This document shows, one piece after another, positions 27,587 through 37,884 of a stretch of DNA of 64,000 nucleotides. The translations under genes were made by a program, and so were the position numbers. The notes below the pieces were generated by a model. That model was not told the DNA's origin, made no database searches, and saw nothing but the letters and a program-made list of their open reading frames with translations. The first letter of the stretch is position 1. Each line of letters starts with the position of its first letter. Origin of the DNA: Sphaerimonospora thailandensis (lineage in GTDB: Bacteria; Actinomycetota; Actinomycetes; Streptosporangiales; Streptosporangiaceae). The stretch is taken from positions 62,001-126,000 of the forward strand of contig NZ_BOOG01000016.1 in the NCBI RefSeq assembly GCF_016863115.1, read 5' to 3'.

Positions 27587-27772
27587 ATGGCGAAGACGTC
27601 GCTGAAGGTCAAGGCAGCGCGCAAGCAGAAGTTCGAGGTCCGGGCGTACACTCGTTGCTCCCGCTGTGGCCGGCCCCGCGCTGTCTACCGCAAGTTCGGG
27701 CTGTGCCGCGTGTGCTTCCGTGAGATGGCGCACCGCGGCGAGCTGCCCGGCATCACCAAGTCGAGCTGGTAA
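27587..27772 (+). CDS. rpsN: 30S ribosomal protein S14, zinc-binding type
   Basis: S14 is in the 30S head. This is the short, 61-residue zinc form: [10 protein letters not shown] and CRVCFREM supply the four cysteines, and the end [10 protein letters not shown] is typical. ATG 27587 follows AAGGAGG. Actinobacteria often keep a second zinc-free S14 elsewhere for zinc starvation; none is in this window. Confidence 0.97.
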   Translation: MAKTSLKVKAARKQKFEVRAYTRCSRCGRPRAVYRKFGLCRVCFREMAHRGELPGITKSSW

Positions 27773-27916
27773 GCCCCGCCGGGCTGCCGGCCGTACGTCA
27801 GAAGTAGTAACCAACCGGGCGCTGCTCGCAGCGCCCACGACCGCACCGAAGGTCCGCCGCGTGTCGAAGACACGAAACGAACCGGGCGGAAACCGCGGTG
27901 AGGAAGGCCACCGGCC

Positions 27917-28315
27917 ATGACGATGACCGACCCGATCGCAGACATGTTGACGCGTCTGCGCAACGCGAACTCGGCCTATCACGACAGCGTGACCATGCCC
28001 TACTCCAAGATCAAGGCCCACATCGCCGAGATCCTGCAGCAGGAGGGCTACATCCAGGCCTGGAGCGTCGAGGACGCCAAGGTCGGCAAGAACCTCGTGG
28101 TGGAGCTCAAGTTCGGGCCCACCCGGGAGCGTGCGCTCGCGGGCCTGCGCCGGGTGTCGAAGCCCGGTCTGCGGGTCTATGCAAGGAAGGACAATCTGCC
28201 TCGAGTCCTGGGCGGGCTGGGCGTCGCGATCATTTCGACGTCCAGCGGCCTGATGACCGACAGGCAGGCCGGCAAGCGTGGAGTGGGCGGGGAAGTCCTC
28301 GCCTACGTCTGGTAA
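27917..28315 (+). CDS. rpsH: 30S ribosomal protein S8
   Basis: S8 binds the central domain of 16S rRNA and in E. coli represses the spc operon. The 132-residue protein starts [18 protein letters not shown] and ends [10 protein letters not shown], with the rRNA-contact motif [20 protein letters not shown] precedes ATG 27917. The 144-base gap before it shows no obvious signal. Confidence 0.97.
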   Translation: MTMTDPIADMLTRLRNANSAYHDSVTMPYSKIKAHIAEILQQEGYIQAWSVEDAKVGKNLVVELKFGPTRERALAGLRRVSKPGLRVYARKDNLPRVLGGLGVAIISTSSGLMTDRQAGKRGVGGEVLAYVW

Positions 28316-28334
28316 CGAGGGGAGGAACCACAGC

Positions 28335-28877
28335 ATGTCGAGAATCGGACGGCTGCCCATCCCCGTACCGTCGGGTGTCGAGGTCACCATCAACGGCCGG
28401 GATGTCCAGGTCAAGGGGCCGAAGGGCACGCTCGCTCACACCGTCGTCGATCCGATCGAGGTCGCCAGGGCCGAGGACGGCGCCATCGCCGTCACCCGCC
28501 CGAACGATGAGAACAAGGTTCGTGCGCTTCACGGGCTGTCTCGGACGCTCATCGCCAACATGGTGACGGGTGTGACGCAGGGGTACACGAAGACGCTGGA
28601 GATCGTGGGCGTCGGTTACCGTGTCCAGGCCAAGGGCCCGAACCAGCTCGAGTTCTCGCTGGGCTTCAGCCACCCGGTGGTCGTGGACGCTCCTGAGGGC
28701 GTCACCTTCCGCGTCGAGAAGCCGACGCTGTTCCACGTGGACGGCATCGACAAGCAGAGGGTCGGCGAGGTCGCCGCGAACATCAGGAAGTTGCGCAAGC
28801 CGGACCCGTACAAGGGCAAGGGCGTGCGCTACCAGGGTGAGGTTATCCGCCGCAAGGTCGGAAAGGCTGGTAAGTAG
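28335..28877 (+). CDS. rplF: 50S ribosomal protein L6
   Basis: L6 lies near the factor-binding site. The 180-residue protein starts [17 protein letters not shown], has two similar alpha/beta domains and ends with [15 protein letters not shown], the conserved C-terminal signature. A GAGGGGAGGA site precedes the ATG. Confidence 0.97.
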   Translation: MSRIGRLPIPVPSGVEVTINGRDVQVKGPKGTLAHTVVDPIEVARAEDGAIAVTRPNDENKVRALHGLSRTLIANMVTGVTQGYTKTLEIVGVGYRVQAKGPNQLEFSLGFSHPVVVDAPEGVTFRVEKPTLFHVDGIDKQRVGEVAANIRKLRKPDPYKGKGVRYQGEVIRRKVGKAGK

Positions 28878-28879
28878 GC

Positions 28880-29263
28880 ATGGCTGGGAAGACTGCGTTC
28901 GGCAAGCACACCGCCGCCCGCACGGTCTCGCGGGCCCGCCGGCACCGTCGCGTCCGGAAGAAGGTCGTCGGCACGGTGGAGCGTCCGCGCCTGGTCGTCA
29001 ACCGGTCCACGCGGCACCTGTTCGTGCAGATCGTCGACGACACCAAGGGCCACACGCTGGTGAGTGCGTCCACCATGGACGCCTCGCTGCGCGGCGCGGA
29101 GGGCGACAAGACCGAGAAGGCGAAGAAGGTCGGCGAGCTTCTCGCTCAGCGGGCCAAGACCGCCGGGATCACCGCTGTCGTTTTCGACCGCGGTGGCAAC
29201 CGCTACGCGGGGCGCCTCGCGGCCCTCGCGGACAGCGCCCGTGAAGGCGGGCTGGAGTTCTGA
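28880..29263 (+). CDS. rplR: 50S ribosomal protein L18
   Basis: L18 joins 5S rRNA to the central protuberance. The 127-residue protein has the basic N-terminus [18 protein letters not shown], then [20 protein letters not shown] and [20 protein letters not shown]. It begins 2 bases after rplF. Confidence 0.96.
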   Translation: MAGKTAFGKHTAARTVSRARRHRRVRKKVVGTVERPRLVVNRSTRHLFVQIVDDTKGHTLVSASTMDASLRGAEGDKTEKAKKVGELLAQRAKTAGITAVVFDRGGNRYAGRLAALADSAREGGLEF

Positions 29264-29306
29264 TGACCTCGGCCCGTGACATGAGCAACGAGAAGAGGAA
29301 CCACTG

Positions 29307-29939
29307 ATGGCTGCAGCTCCGCGTCGCGGTGCGGGCGGCGGTGGCGAGCGGCGGGACCGTCGTGACGATCGCCGCGGCGGCGCCGCCGACAAGGGCGTCT
29401 CGTACATCGAGCGCGTCGTAAAGATCAACCGAGTGGCCAAGGTCGTCAAGGGCGGCCGGCGCTTCAGCTTCACCGCGCTGGTCGTCGTCGGCGACGGCAA
29501 CGGCATGGTCGGAGTCGGGTACGGCAAGGCCAAGGAGGTGCCCGCGGCGATCGCCAAGGGCGTCGAGGAGGCCAAGAAGCACTTCTTCAAGGTGCCCCGC
29601 ATCCAGGGCACGATCCCGCACACCGTGCAGGGCGAGGAAGCCGCCGGCGTCGTTCTGCTGCGTCCGGCCTCGCCCGGTACCGGTGTCATCGCGGGTGGCC
29701 CGGTGCGTGCGGTCCTGGAGGCCGCCGGGATCCACGACGTGCTGTCGAAGTCGCTCGGCTCCCAGAACCCGATCAACATCGTCCACGCCACCGTGCGGGC
29801 TCTGAAGGACCTGAGCCGTCCCGAGGAGATCGCCGCCCGCCGTGGGCTGCCGATCGAGGACGTCGCGCCCAAGGCCATGCTCAAGGCGCGTGCCGAGGGT
29901 CTCGCCGAGGCCGCAGCGGCGGCGAAGGCGGTGAGCTGA
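29307..29939 (+). CDS. rpsE: 30S ribosomal protein S5
   Basis: S5 works with S3 and S4 at the mRNA entry and affects accuracy. The 210-residue protein has an Arg/Gly/Asp-rich N-terminal extension of about 30 residues, then the core [19 protein letters not shown], the loop [15 protein letters not shown] and [18 protein letters not shown]. The spectinomycin-loop region looks ordinary. Confidence 0.97.
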   Translation: MAAAPRRGAGGGGERRDRRDDRRGGAADKGVSYIERVVKINRVAKVVKGGRRFSFTALVVVGDGNGMVGVGYGKAKEVPAAIAKGVEEAKKHFFKVPRIQGTIPHTVQGEEAAGVVLLRPASPGTGVIAGGPVRAVLEAAGIHDVLSKSLGSQNPINIVHATVRALKDLSRPEEIAARRGLPIEDVAPKAMLKARAEGLAEAAAAAKAVS

Positions 29940-29942
29940 CGG

Positions 29943-30125
29943 ATGGCCCGACTGAAGATCACCCAGCTCCGGTCGAAGATCGGTGGCAAGCAGAACCAGC
30001 GTGACTCGCTGCGCTCGCTGGGTCTGAAGCGGATCGGCGACGTCGTCATCAAGGAGGACCGCCCGGAGATCCGGGGCATGGTCGCCACGGTGGCGCACCT
30101 CGTCCACGTCGAAGAGGTCGATTAG
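29943..30125 (+). CDS. rpmD: 50S ribosomal protein L30
   Basis: A 60-residue protein of normal length for L30, with [19 protein letters not shown] and [11 protein letters not shown]. It begins 3 bases after rpsE and is followed 2 bases later by rplO. Confidence 0.96.
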   Translation: MARLKITQLRSKIGGKQNQRDSLRSLGLKRIGDVVIKEDRPEIRGMVATVAHLVHVEEVD

Positions 30126-30127
30126 GC

Positions 30128-30583
30128 ATGACTGAGAACGCTCCTCTCAAGATTCACGACCTCCGTCCCGCCCCCGGCGCCAACAAGGCCAAGGTCCGTA
30201 AGGGTCGCGGCGAGGCTTCCAAGGGCAAGACGGCCGGTCGCGGCACCAAGGGCACCAAGGCCCGTAAGACCGTCGCCCTCGGCTTCGAGGGTGGCCAGAT
30301 CCCGCTCCAGCGGCGGCTGCCGAAGCTGAAGGGCTTCTCCAACGCCCTGTTCAAGACGACCTACCAGGTCGTCAACCTGGACAGGCTCGGCGAACTGTTC
30401 CCGGCCGGTGGGACCGTGACCCTCGACGACCTGGTCGCCAAGGGTGCGGTGCGCAAGAACCAGCCCGTCAAGGTGCTGGGAACCGGTGACATCTCCGTGG
30501 CGTTGAACGTGCAGGCGCACGCATTCTCGGCCACCGCCAAGGAGAAGATCGCCGCCGCCGGTGGTTCGGTATCCGAGCTGTAG
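30128..30583 (+). CDS. rplO: 50S ribosomal protein L15
   Basis: L15 is a late assembly protein. The 151-residue protein has the Gly/Lys-rich N-terminus [37 protein letters not shown] and a C-terminal domain ending in [10 protein letters not shown]. It closes the run of spc ribosomal genes before secY. Confidence 0.97.
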   Translation: MTENAPLKIHDLRPAPGANKAKVRKGRGEASKGKTAGRGTKGTKARKTVALGFEGGQIPLQRRLPKLKGFSNALFKTTYQVVNLDRLGELFPAGGTVTLDDLVAKGAVRKNQPVKVLGTGDISVALNVQAHAFSATAKEKIAAAGGSVSEL

Positions 30584-30615
30584 ACACAGCTGGGGTCTGG
30601 CCAAGGATGTGCGGA

Positions 30616-30688
30616 GGCGCGGAGGTTCGTTATGAGCCTCCGCGCCCGTAGTGCGTTAGAGTTCGCTGGGCAGCGAGTTGACTCGCTG
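30616..30688 (+). promoter_or_regulatory. Hairpin and inverted repeat between rplO and secY
   Basis: A perfect 10-bp stem (30616-30625 with 30637-30646, 11-nt loop) is followed by a separate 8-bp inverted repeat, CAGCGAGT/ACTCGCTG (30671-30678 and 30681-30688), which contains TTGACT. The second repeat overlaps a possible -35 box, but no good -10 stands 17-18 bases on. It may be a promoter-operator for secY-adk-map. Confidence 0.4.
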
Positions 30689-30780
30689 TTCGGCCTGACT
30701 TGTTGGCAAGAAGAAATGTCGATGGTCGCCCCCCAGCCCATCGCCGACCATTACCGCGTCTCTGGCGCGCAGGAGGGACC

Positions 30781-32088
30781 GTGCTAACCGCGATTACCCG
30801 GGCATTCCGGACGCCGGACCTGCGCAAGAAGTTGCTCTTCACCTTGGGCATCATCGTGCTGTTCCGGCTGGGCTCGGTGCTTCCCACGCCCGGCGTCAAC
30901 TCCGAGAACGTCGCCAAGGCGCTGGAGCAGGCGCAGGCCGGAGAGTCCAACAACATCTACGGGATGGTGCAGTTGTTCAGCGGCGGCGCGCTGCTGAGAC
31001 TCTCAGTCTTCGCGCTGGGCATCATGCCGTACATCACCGCGAGCATCATCTTGCAGTTGCTCGTTGTGGTGATCCCCCGTCTTGAGGCCCTGAAGAAGGA
31101 GGGCCAGGCGGGCACCGCGAAGATCACACAATACACCCGATATCTGACCATCGGGCTCGCCGTGCTCCAGTCGACTGCTTTCGTAGCTCTGGCGCGCTCG
31201 GGGCAACTCTTCCCGAACAGCAACCTGCCGGTCCTGCTGAGCAATGACGTCTTCCCGCTCGTGACCATGGTGATCACGATGACGGCTGGCACCGCCGTGA
31301 TCATGTGGCTGGGTGAGCTGATCACCGACCGCGGTATCGGAAACGGCATGTCGGTCCTGATCTTCGCGCAGGTCATCGCGGTCTTTCCTGCCGAACTGAT
31401 CAACATCTACCGGCTCAGCCCGTTCAAGTTCGCCGTCGTGATGATCACCGGTATCGCGATGATCGCGTTCGTGGTGTTCATCGAGCAGGCGCAGCGCCGC
31501 GTCCCGGTCCAGTACGCCAAGCGCATGGTGGGCCGGCGGATGTACGGCGGGACCTCGACCTACATCCCGCTGAAGGTGAACCAGGCCGGCATCATCCCGG
31601 TCATCTTCGCCTCGTCGCTGATGTACCTGCCGCAGTTGGCGGTCACCATGTGGGGCAACAGTGAGAAGCCCAACGTGGTGGTCGAGTGGCTGGCGCAGAA
31701 CCTGATGCAGGGCGATCACCCCGTCTACGCGAGCGTGTACTTTCTGCTGATCATTTTCTTCACGTACTTCTACGTGTCGATTACCTTCAACCCCACTGAA
31801 GTGGCCGACAACATGAAGAAGTACGGTGGGTTCATCCCGGGCATCCGTCCGGGCAGGCCGACCGCCGAGTATCTGGGCTTCGTGCTCAACAGGCTCACGG
31901 CCACAGGCGCTCCGTATCTGGGTTTCATCTCGCTGATCCCGGTCGTCGCGCTTGGGGCGGTCGGCGCCAGCGCGAACTTCCCGTTCGGAGGGACCAGCAT
32001 TCTGATCATGGTTGGTGTGGGCCTGGACACGGTCAAGCAGATCGAAAGCCAGCTTCAGCAGCGTAACTACGAGGGCTTCCTGAGATAG
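30781..32088 (+). CDS. secY: Preprotein translocase subunit SecY
   Basis: SecY forms the protein-conducting channel with SecE and SecG. The 435-residue protein has about ten transmembrane helices, first near residues 18-36, and the conserved [18 protein letters not shown] plug/TM2 region, plus [12 protein letters not shown] in the cytosolic C5 loop. The GTG start follows GGAGGGACC; the upstream frame lies in the intergenic region. Its TAG stop shares one base with the adk start. Confidence 0.97.
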   Translation: MLTAITRAFRTPDLRKKLLFTLGIIVLFRLGSVLPTPGVNSENVAKALEQAQAGESNNIYGMVQLFSGGALLRLSVFALGIMPYITASIILQLLVVVIPRLEALKKEGQAGTAKITQYTRYLTIGLAVLQSTAFVALARSGQLFPNSNLPVLLSNDVFPLVTMVITMTAGTAVIMWLGELITDRGIGNGMSVLIFAQVIAVFPAELINIYRLSPFKFAVVMITGIAMIAFVVFIEQAQRRVPVQYAKRMVGRRMYGGTSTYIPLKVNQAGIIPVIFASSLMYLPQLAVTMWGNSEKPNVVVEWLAQNLMQGDHPVYASVYFLLIIFFTYFYVSITFNPTEVADNMKKYGGFIPGIRPGRPTAEYLGFVLNRLTATGAPYLGFISLIPVVALGAVGASANFPFGGTSILIMVGVGLDTVKQIESQLQQRNYEGFLR

Positions 32089-32741
32089 TGCGCCTCGTCT
32101 TGGTCGGGCCCCCCGGAGCGGGTAAGGGGACGCAGGCCCAGTTCATCGCATCGCACCTGTCGATCCCGAAGATATCGACCGGTGACATCTTCCGCGCCAA
32201 CGTGTCGGGGGGCACGCCCCTCGGCAAGCTCGCCAAGGAGTACATGGACCGCGGCGACCTCGTCCCCGACGAGGTGACGGTCGCCATGGTCCGAGACCGC
32301 CTGTCGGAGGACGACGCGCAGGAGGGCTTCCTCCTCGACGGCTTCCCGCGCAACGTGCCCCAGGCGGAAGTGCTCAAGAAAATGCTGGCCGAGTTCGGCA
32401 CGACACTCGACCTGGTCCTCGAGTTGGTCGTCGACGACGATGAGGTCGTCAGGCGGCTGGCCGGCAGACGCACCTGCCGCTCCTGCGGCAAGGTATGGCA
32501 CGTGCTGTTCGATCCGCCGGCGGAACCGGGTGTCTGCGACGCCTGCGGCGGCGAGTTGTTCCAGCGCGACGACGATCGGGAGGAGACCATCAGGCACCGC
32601 CTGGAGGTCTACCAGGAGCAGACGGCTCCGCTGGTCGCCTTCTACGCCGACGAGGGCATCCTCGTGGGGGTGGACGCGACCGGGCCCGTCGAGGAGGTAA
32701 CCCAGCGGGCGATGGCCGTACTGCGACGGTTCGCCGACTAG
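32088..32741 (+). CDS. adk: Adenylate kinase (zinc-type, long form)
   Basis: It interconverts ATP + AMP with 2 ADP. The 217-residue protein has P-loop [15 protein letters not shown]-binding [10 protein letters not shown] and a long LID with four cysteines (CRSCG and CDACG), indicating a structural zinc. The GTG start overlaps the secY stop (TAGTG), so the genes are coupled. Confidence 0.96.
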   Translation: MRLVLVGPPGAGKGTQAQFIASHLSIPKISTGDIFRANVSGGTPLGKLAKEYMDRGDLVPDEVTVAMVRDRLSEDDAQEGFLLDGFPRNVPQAEVLKKMLAEFGTTLDLVLELVVDDDEVVRRLAGRRTCRSCGKVWHVLFDPPAEPGVCDACGGELFQRDDDREETIRHRLEVYQEQTAPLVAFYADEGILVGVDATGPVEEVTQRAMAVLRRFAD

Positions 32742-32833
32742 GGGACCGCCTGGCAGGGGCTGTCCGTCGCGAGCGTGGGCCGCGCGGACCAGGGCTGGTT
32801 TGCCGGACGCGACCGAGTTGCTTACTCAAGGCG

Positions 32834-32866
32834 TGAACGCCACTCCAATGTATGGAGTGGCGTTCA
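32834..32866 (+). terminator. Hairpin between adk and map
   Basis: A perfect 14-bp stem (32834-32847 with 32853-32866, loop ATGTA) is followed by GTCTTATAT. It could end secY-adk transcripts or attenuate map. Confidence 0.65.
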
Positions 32867-32905
32867 GTCTTATATGGGACAATTGACACGAGGGGGTGCG
32901 AATAC

Positions 32906-33757
32906 GTGTTCAAGAAGAGCCGGCACGGGATCCAGATCAAGAGCGCCGAACAGCTGGACAAGATGCGTGCCGCGGGACTGGTGGTGGCCAGGACGCTGGA
33001 GCTGCTCCGGGCGGCCGTGGAACCCGGGCTCACCCCTCTCGATCTCGATGCCGTCGCGGAGAAGGCCATTCGGGATGAGGGTGCGATCCCGTCGTTCAAG
33101 GGGTACCAGGGCTTTCCCGCCACGATCTGCGCCTCGGTGAACGAGGAGGTCGTTCACGGCATCCCGACGGACCGCCGGAAGCTGCGCGAGGGCGACGTCA
33201 TCTCCATCGACTGCGGCGCGATCCTGGACGGCTGGCACGGAGACTCGGCCATCACGGTTCCGGTCGGCGAGGTCGACCCGAAGCTGACCGAGCTGATGCG
33301 GGTCACCGAGGAGGCCATGTGGCGGGGCATCTCGGCCCTGCGGGTCGGCGGCCACCTGTCGGACATCGGCTTTCGGATCGAGCGCTACGTTCGCTCTCAG
33401 GGCCGCTACGGGATCCCGCCTGAGTACGGCGGGCACGGGATCGGCACCGAGATGCACATGGACCCGTGGGTGGCCAACCACGGTAAGCCCGGCCGGGGAC
33501 CGCGCTTCGAGGTGGGCATGTGCTTCGCGGTCGAGCCCATGGTCAACCTCGGCACAGAGCGCACGAAGGTTCTCGCGGACGACTGGACCGTGATCACGCT
33601 TGACGGCAGGGCCTCGGCGCACTTCGAGCACAGCGTCGCGGTGACCGAGGACGGCCCGCTGGTGCTTACCGCCCTTGACGGAGGTGCCTCCCGATTCGGG
33701 CCGCACCACACGGCGGACGCGGAGACAGCCGAGGATCAGGCAACCGGCGAAACCTGA
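32906..33757 (+). CDS. map: Methionine aminopeptidase, type I
   Basis: It removes the initiator methionine from new proteins. The 283-residue protein has the metal-site segments SIDCGAILDGWHGDSAITV (two Asp), GGHGIGTEMHMDPW (His), FAVEPMV (Glu) and EHSVAVTEDG (Glu), and the substrate-loop His in NEEVVHGIPT. GTG 32906 follows GAGGGGG at 9 bases; the upstream ATG 32852 lies inside the hairpin region. A short C-terminal tail extends past the family core. Confidence 0.93.
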   Translation: MFKKSRHGIQIKSAEQLDKMRAAGLVVARTLELLRAAVEPGLTPLDLDAVAEKAIRDEGAIPSFKGYQGFPATICASVNEEVVHGIPTDRRKLREGDVISIDCGAILDGWHGDSAITVPVGEVDPKLTELMRVTEEAMWRGISALRVGGHLSDIGFRIERYVRSQGRYGIPPEYGGHGIGTEMHMDPWVANHGKPGRGPRFEVGMCFAVEPMVNLGTERTKVLADDWTVITLDGRASAHFEHSVAVTEDGPLVLTALDGGASRFGPHHTADAETAEDQATGET

Positions 33758-33825
33758 ACTGCGTGGCACGCGGCAGCCAAGAAGGCTCCATAATAGTCTT
33801 ATCGCTCTATCAGCGGGAGTTGGTG

Positions 33826-34266
33826 ATGGCGGCAACGCCGGAGATGCGCGCCTCCGACGGCGACCGAGACCGGGTCGCCGCCGCGCTGCGGGAGCACATG
33901 GCGGAGGGCAGGCTCGACGTTGACGAGTTCAACGAACGGCTGGAGCGGGTGTATGAGAGCCGCACCTACGGCGAACTCGCCCGGCTCACCGTCGACCTGC
34001 CCGAGATCGATCTGCACACGCTGCCCGCCACGGTCGGCAGGAGCGGTGACCAGCCGCGTCCGCGTGACAAGGGCCGGGCCGGGTTGAAGGCCGCCTGGGG
34101 CGTGTGGGCGACGGTCAGCATGATCAACTGGGCGGTCTGGCTGGTCGCGATCATCGGTGCCGGCCACCTGATCTATCCGTGGCCGCTGTGGGTGATGGGC
34201 CCGTGGGGCATCGTTCTGCTGATGGGCACGATCTTCGGCGACGGCCAGGCGCGCCGCCGGTCCTGA
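33826..34266 (+). CDS. DUF1707 (SHOCT-like) membrane protein
   Basis: A 146-residue protein of unknown function. Residues 1-55 form the DUF1707 domain: RASDGDRDRVAAALREHMAEGRLDVDEFNERLE is its typical pattern (MRASDGDRDRVAAALREHM shown in sequence). After a Pro/Arg linker come two hydrophobic segments (about 88-108 and 112-132), then an Arg-rich end. ATG 33826 follows GGGAG at 6 bases. It has its own position between map and infA and may be separately transcribed. Such proteins are common in actinobacteria. Confidence 0.82.
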   Translation: MAATPEMRASDGDRDRVAAALREHMAEGRLDVDEFNERLERVYESRTYGELARLTVDLPEIDLHTLPATVGRSGDQPRPRDKGRAGLKAAWGVWATVSMINWAVWLVAIIGAGHLIYPWPLWVMGPWGIVLLMGTIFGDGQARRRS

Positions 34267-34331
34267 TCCTCGCCGCTGCTCCTGATCACTCCGGGGGAGA
34301 GGGTCCCGTCGGTCCCTCGTCGGAGGTTCGT

Positions 34332-34361
34332 TTCGCATTCCGGGCCGTGTTGTCGTAGACT
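34332..34361 (+). promoter_or_regulatory. Candidate promoter of the infA/alpha cluster
   Basis: TTCGCA (34332-34337), an 18-bp spacer and TAGACT (34356-34361). The -10 fits TAnnnT well; the -35 matches four of six. The predicted leader to infA is about 125 bases. Confidence 0.5.
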
Positions 34362-34493
34362 CCTTTGTCGGTTCACTATGACCTTATGCGCCAAGGCGGC
34401 CTGGCTGGCCGCCGCTCTCTGGAAGCGCCCGAAAGGTCGCGGCTACTTAGTGTTCCGAAGCCTCTGACGATCGATCAGTGAAACGCGAGGGCC

Positions 34494-34715
34494 ATGGCCA
34501 AGAAAGACGGCGCCATCGAGATTGAGGGCACTGTGATCGAGTCACTCCCGAACGCCATGTTCCGGGTGCAGCTCGACAACGGCCACAAGGTCCTTGCCCA
34601 CATCAGCGGACGGATGCGGATGCACTACATCCGAATCCTCCCCGACGACCGAGTTGTGGTCGAACTGAGTCCCTACGACCTGAGTCGTGGTCGGATCGTC
34701 TACCGGTACAAGTAG
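34494..34715 (+). CDS. infA: Translation initiation factor IF-1
   Basis: IF-1 blocks the A-site during initiation. The 73-residue OB-fold protein reads [20 protein letters not shown] and ends RGRIVYRYK, family length. GAGGG precedes the ATG. It heads the alpha-type cluster. Confidence 0.97.
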   Translation: MAKKDGAIEIEGTVIESLPNAMFRVQLDNGHKVLAHISGRMRMHYIRILPDDRVVVELSPYDLSRGRIVYRYK

Positions 34716-34760
34716 GTTCCCCCTCTCAGGAGGGCGGACCGCGCGGAACGAATTAGGACT

Positions 34761-34874
34761 ATGAAGGTCAAGCCGAGCGTCAAGAAGATCTGCGACAAGT
34801 GCAAGGTGATCCGCCGGCACGGTCGCGTCATGGTGATCTGCGACAACCTGCGCCACAAGCAGCGCCAGGGCTAG
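34761..34874 (+). CDS. rpmJ: 50S ribosomal protein L36
   Basis: A 37-residue protein beginning [14 protein letters not shown] and ending LRHKQRQG. The zinc ligands C11, C14, C27 and His32 (CDKC; CDNLRH) are all present, so this is the zinc form. It lies between infA and rpsM, the usual place. Confidence 0.96.
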   Translation: MKVKPSVKKICDKCKVIRRHGRVMVICDNLRHKQRQG

Positions 34875-35094
34875 TCGAGTCGCAGCGGCCCCGCTGAGCC
34901 CGCTCTGGTGGCGGACTCGAGGCACGTGGGGCCGGACAACAGAAATCGCGTCTCACACCCGCGCAGGCGGTTTCCGGAAGCGGAAGCCGTACCACGTGGG
35001 AGACCCCCGGTCGGAGGCCGGGGCCCTCGCCCCGGGCATGGGGAGGGGAGTCGAGGCGCAGGACCTCCGCCATACCGAAGGAGAATGCCCGACC

Positions 35095-35475
35095 ATGGCC
35101 CGCCTGGTTGGCGTCGACCTCCCCCGCGACAAGCGGCTGGAGATCGCTCTCACCTACATTTTCGGAATCGGCCGCACCCGCGCCCAGGAGATCCTGGAGG
35201 CGACGGGCATCAGCCCCGACCTGCGTGTCCACCAGCTCACCGATGCCGAGCTGGTCCCGATGCGTGACTTCATCGAGGCGAACTACAAGATCGAGGGTGA
35301 CCTCCGCCGCGAGGTTCAGGCCGACATCCGCCGCAAGATCGAGATCGGCTGTTACCAGGGCATCCGGCACCGCAAGGGGCTGCCCGTCCACGGCCAGCGG
35401 ACGCAGACGAACGCCCGCACCCGCAAGGGCAAGAAGAAGACCGTGGCCGGCAAGAAGAAGCCGGGCAAGAAGTAG
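35095..35475 (+). CDS. rpsM: 30S ribosomal protein S13
   Basis: S13 makes the head-to-50S bridges and touches P-site tRNA. The 126-residue protein starts [20 protein letters not shown], has [14 protein letters not shown] and the basic tail [20 protein letters not shown] 35095 follows AAGGAGA at 10 bases. The 220-base gap before it holds only a small CCCCGG/CCGGGG hairpin (35005-35023). Confidence 0.96.
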   Translation: MARLVGVDLPRDKRLEIALTYIFGIGRTRAQEILEATGISPDLRVHQLTDAELVPMRDFIEANYKIEGDLRREVQADIRRKIEIGCYQGIRHRKGLPVHGQRTQTNARTRKGKKKTVAGKKKPGKK

Positions 35476-35510
35476 TCCTAGTAGCCACCATTCCAGGAGA
35501 TAGCGCTTAA

Positions 35511-35915
35511 ATGCCGCCGAAGAGCCGCCAGGGCGCACCGAAGAAGGTGCGCCGCAAGGAGAAGAAGAACGTCGCTCACGGGCACGCCCACATCAAGAGC
35601 ACGTTCAACAACACGATCGTTTCGATCACCGACCCCAACGGGAACGTGATCTCCTGGGCCAGCGCCGGTCACGTCGGGTTCAAGGGCTCCCGCAAGTCCA
35701 CCCCGTTCGCCGCGCAGATGGCTGCCGAGAACGCCGCTCGCCGGGCCATGGAGCACGGCATGCGCAAGGTCGACGTGTTCGTCAAGGGTCCCGGCTCCGG
35801 TCGGGAGACCGCGATCCGTTCGCTCCAGGCCACCGGCCTGGAGGTCGGGTCCATCCAGGACGTCACCCCCGTTCCGCACAACGGCTGCCGCCCGCCCAAG
35901 CGCCGTCGCGTCTGA
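35511..35915 (+). CDS. rpsK: 30S ribosomal protein S11
   Basis: S11 lies on the platform near the mRNA exit. The 134-residue protein has a basic N-terminus, [19 protein letters not shown] and the C-terminal signature [15 protein letters not shown]. It starts 35 bases after rpsM with AGGAGA ahead of it. Confidence 0.97.
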   Translation: MPPKSRQGAPKKVRRKEKKNVAHGHAHIKSTFNNTIVSITDPNGNVISWASAGHVGFKGSRKSTPFAAQMAAENAARRAMEHGMRKVDVFVKGPGSGRETAIRSLQATGLEVGSIQDVTPVPHNGCRPPKRRRV

Positions 35916-35934
35916 GCTCAGGAGATAGAAAGAA

Positions 35935-36561
35935 ATGGCTCGTTACACGGGTCCGGACTGCAAGCTCTGCCGCCGTGAGAAGACGAAGCTCTTCCTCAAG
36001 GGCAAGAAGTGCGAGTCCGCCAAGTGCCCCATCGAGATCCGTCCTTACCCGCCGGGTGAGCACGGCCGCGGCCGTCCGAAGGAGTCTGAGTACCAGCTCC
36101 AGCTTCGTGAGAAGCAGAAGACCCGCCGCATCTACGGCGTCCTCGAGAAGCAGTTCCACAACTACTACGAGGAAGCCAACCGCAAGGCAGGAAAGACCGG
36201 TGAGAACCTCCTCCAGATCCTGGAGAGCCGTCTCGACAACGTGGTCTACCGCGCCGGTTTCGCCGAGTCGCGCGACGCCGCCCGCCAGCAGGTGCGCCAC
36301 GGCCACTTCCTGGTGAACGGCAGGAAGGTCGACATCCCGTCGTACCGGGTGCGCGAGCACGACATCATCGAGGTGCGCGAGAAGGCTCGGGGCCTCATGC
36401 CGTACGAGGTCGCGCGCGCGGTCGCCGGCGACAAGACCGTCCCGGCGTGGCTGGGCGTGTCCGCCGAGCAGATGCGCGTCCTCGTGCACCAGCTCCCGGT
36501 CCGCCAGCAGATCGACACGCTGGTCCAGGAGCAGCTGATCGTCGAGCTCTACTCGAAGTAG
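35935..36561 (+). CDS. rpsD: 30S ribosomal protein S4
   Basis: S4 nucleates 30S assembly and in some bacteria represses the alpha operon. The 208-residue protein carries the N-terminal cysteine cluster [19 protein letters not shown] and the S4 RNA-binding domain [19 protein letters not shown]. Four cysteines suggest a zinc-binding N-terminus. Confidence 0.96.
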   Translation: MARYTGPDCKLCRREKTKLFLKGKKCESAKCPIEIRPYPPGEHGRGRPKESEYQLQLREKQKTRRIYGVLEKQFHNYYEEANRKAGKTGENLLQILESRLDNVVYRAGFAESRDAARQQVRHGHFLVNGRKVDIPSYRVREHDIIEVREKARGLMPYEVARAVAGDKTVPAWLGVSAEQMRVLVHQLPVRQQIDTLVQEQLIVELYSK

Positions 36562-36617
36562 TAGGGCTCGTGGCCAGGGCTCGCGGTTAGAGCCCGCGGT
36601 CTCAGATATCGCATGGC

Positions 36618-36650
36618 GCCGTACGGCCCGCCCCGCGCGAGCCGTACGGC
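36618..36650. repeat. Two copies of a 10-bp palindrome before rpoA
   Basis: GCCGTACGGC occurs at 36618-36627 and 36641-36650. Each copy is its own reverse complement, so together they can form one 10-bp hairpin with a 13-nt loop. It lies 68 bases before rpoA, in a 156-base gap without a gene. It may be a protein site or an mRNA structure. Confidence 0.6.
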
Positions 36651-36717
36651 ATCATGGTTGTAAGCGAGTGGCGTCAAATAGCGGGCGTCACCGTAATTCG
36701 GGACAGGGAGTTCCCAC

Positions 36718-37734
36718 ATGCTGATCGCACAGCGCCCGAGCCTCCAGGAGGAGACGCTCGAGGAGCACCGGTCCAGGTTCGTCATCGAGCCGCTGGAGCC
36801 GGGCTTCGGTTACACCATCGGCAACTCGCTGCGGCGCACGCTGCTGTCCTCCATTCCGGGGGCGGCCGTCACGAGCATCCGCATCGAGGGCGTGCTGCAC
36901 GAGTTCTCGACCGTGCCGGGGGTCAAGGAAGACGTCACCGACATCATCCTGAACCTCAAGTCGCTGGTCGTCTCGTCCGAGCACGACGAGCCCGTGGTGA
37001 TGTACCTCCGCAAGCAGGGCCCCGGTGAGGTCACCGCCGCCGACATCGCGCCTCCGGCCGGTGTCGAGGTGCACAACCCCGACCTGCACATCGCCACGCT
37101 GAACGGCAAGGCGAAGCTGGAGATGGAGCTGACCGTCGAGCGCGGTCGTGGCTACGTCTCCGCGGCGCAGAACAAGCAGCCGGGTCAGGAGATCGGCCGG
37201 ATTCCGATCGACTCGATCTACTCTCCGGTGCTCAAGGTCACCTACAAGGTCGAGGCCACCCGTGTCGAGCAGCGCACGGACTTCGACCGTCTGATCCTCG
37301 ACGTCGAGACCAAGCCGTCCATGAAGCCCCGCGACGCGGTGGCCTCGGCCGGTAAGACCCTGGTCGAGCTGTTCGGCCTGGCTCGTGAGCTCAACGTCGA
37401 GGCCGAGGGCATCGACATCGGCCCGTCGCCGACCGACGCCGCCCTCGCCGCCGATCTGGCACTGCCGATCGAGGAGCTGAACCTCACGGTCCGCTCCTAC
37501 AACTGTCTCAAGCGCGAGGGCATCCACACCGTGGGTGAGCTCGTCGCCCGCAGCGAGCAGGACCTCCTCGACATCAGGAACTTCGGCGCCAAGTCGATAG
37601 AGGAAGTCAAGCAGAAGCTGCACGAGATGGGCCTCGCTCTCAAGGACTCCCCGCCCGGATTCGACCCCACCGCGGTCGCCGGCGCCGGGTTCGACGACGA
37701 GGACGGCGGCTTCATCGAGACCGAGCAGTACTGA
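36718..37734 (+). CDS. rpoA: DNA-directed RNA polymerase subunit alpha
   Basis: The alpha subunit (338 residues) dimerises to start polymerase assembly and its C-terminal domain contacts promoters and activators. N-terminal domain: [21 protein letters not shown]-terminal domain: [17 protein letters not shown] and [17 protein letters not shown] 36718 is preceded by CAGGGAG. It is followed by rplQ after 150 bases containing an 8-bp hairpin (37770-37799). Confidence 0.98.
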   Translation: MLIAQRPSLQEETLEEHRSRFVIEPLEPGFGYTIGNSLRRTLLSSIPGAAVTSIRIEGVLHEFSTVPGVKEDVTDIILNLKSLVVSSEHDEPVVMYLRKQGPGEVTAADIAPPAGVEVHNPDLHIATLNGKAKLEMELTVERGRGYVSAAQNKQPGQEIGRIPIDSIYSPVLKVTYKVEATRVEQRTDFDRLILDVETKPSMKPRDAVASAGKTLVELFGLARELNVEAEGIDIGPSPTDAALAADLALPIEELNLTVRSYNCLKREGIHTVGELVARSEQDLLDIRNFGAKSIEEVKQKLHEMGLALKDSPPGFDPTAVAGAGFDDEDGGFIETEQY

Positions 37735-37884
37735 CCTGCGCGGTTCGTCGATCCGCTGATCACAACTGTCCGTCTCAGCTCGATGAACTGATGAGACGGC
37801 GATGACAAGTCACGACCGGTTCGCCGGTCGGCCCGACCCCGGTACCTCATACGGCCGGGGCGGGTTATTCATGAGGAGCATGAA

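Noticed and set aside
32883-32888. TTGACA as a -35 for map
   Set aside because: The matching -10 would fall on the map start codon, so it cannot drive the annotated gene unless map starts further downstream.
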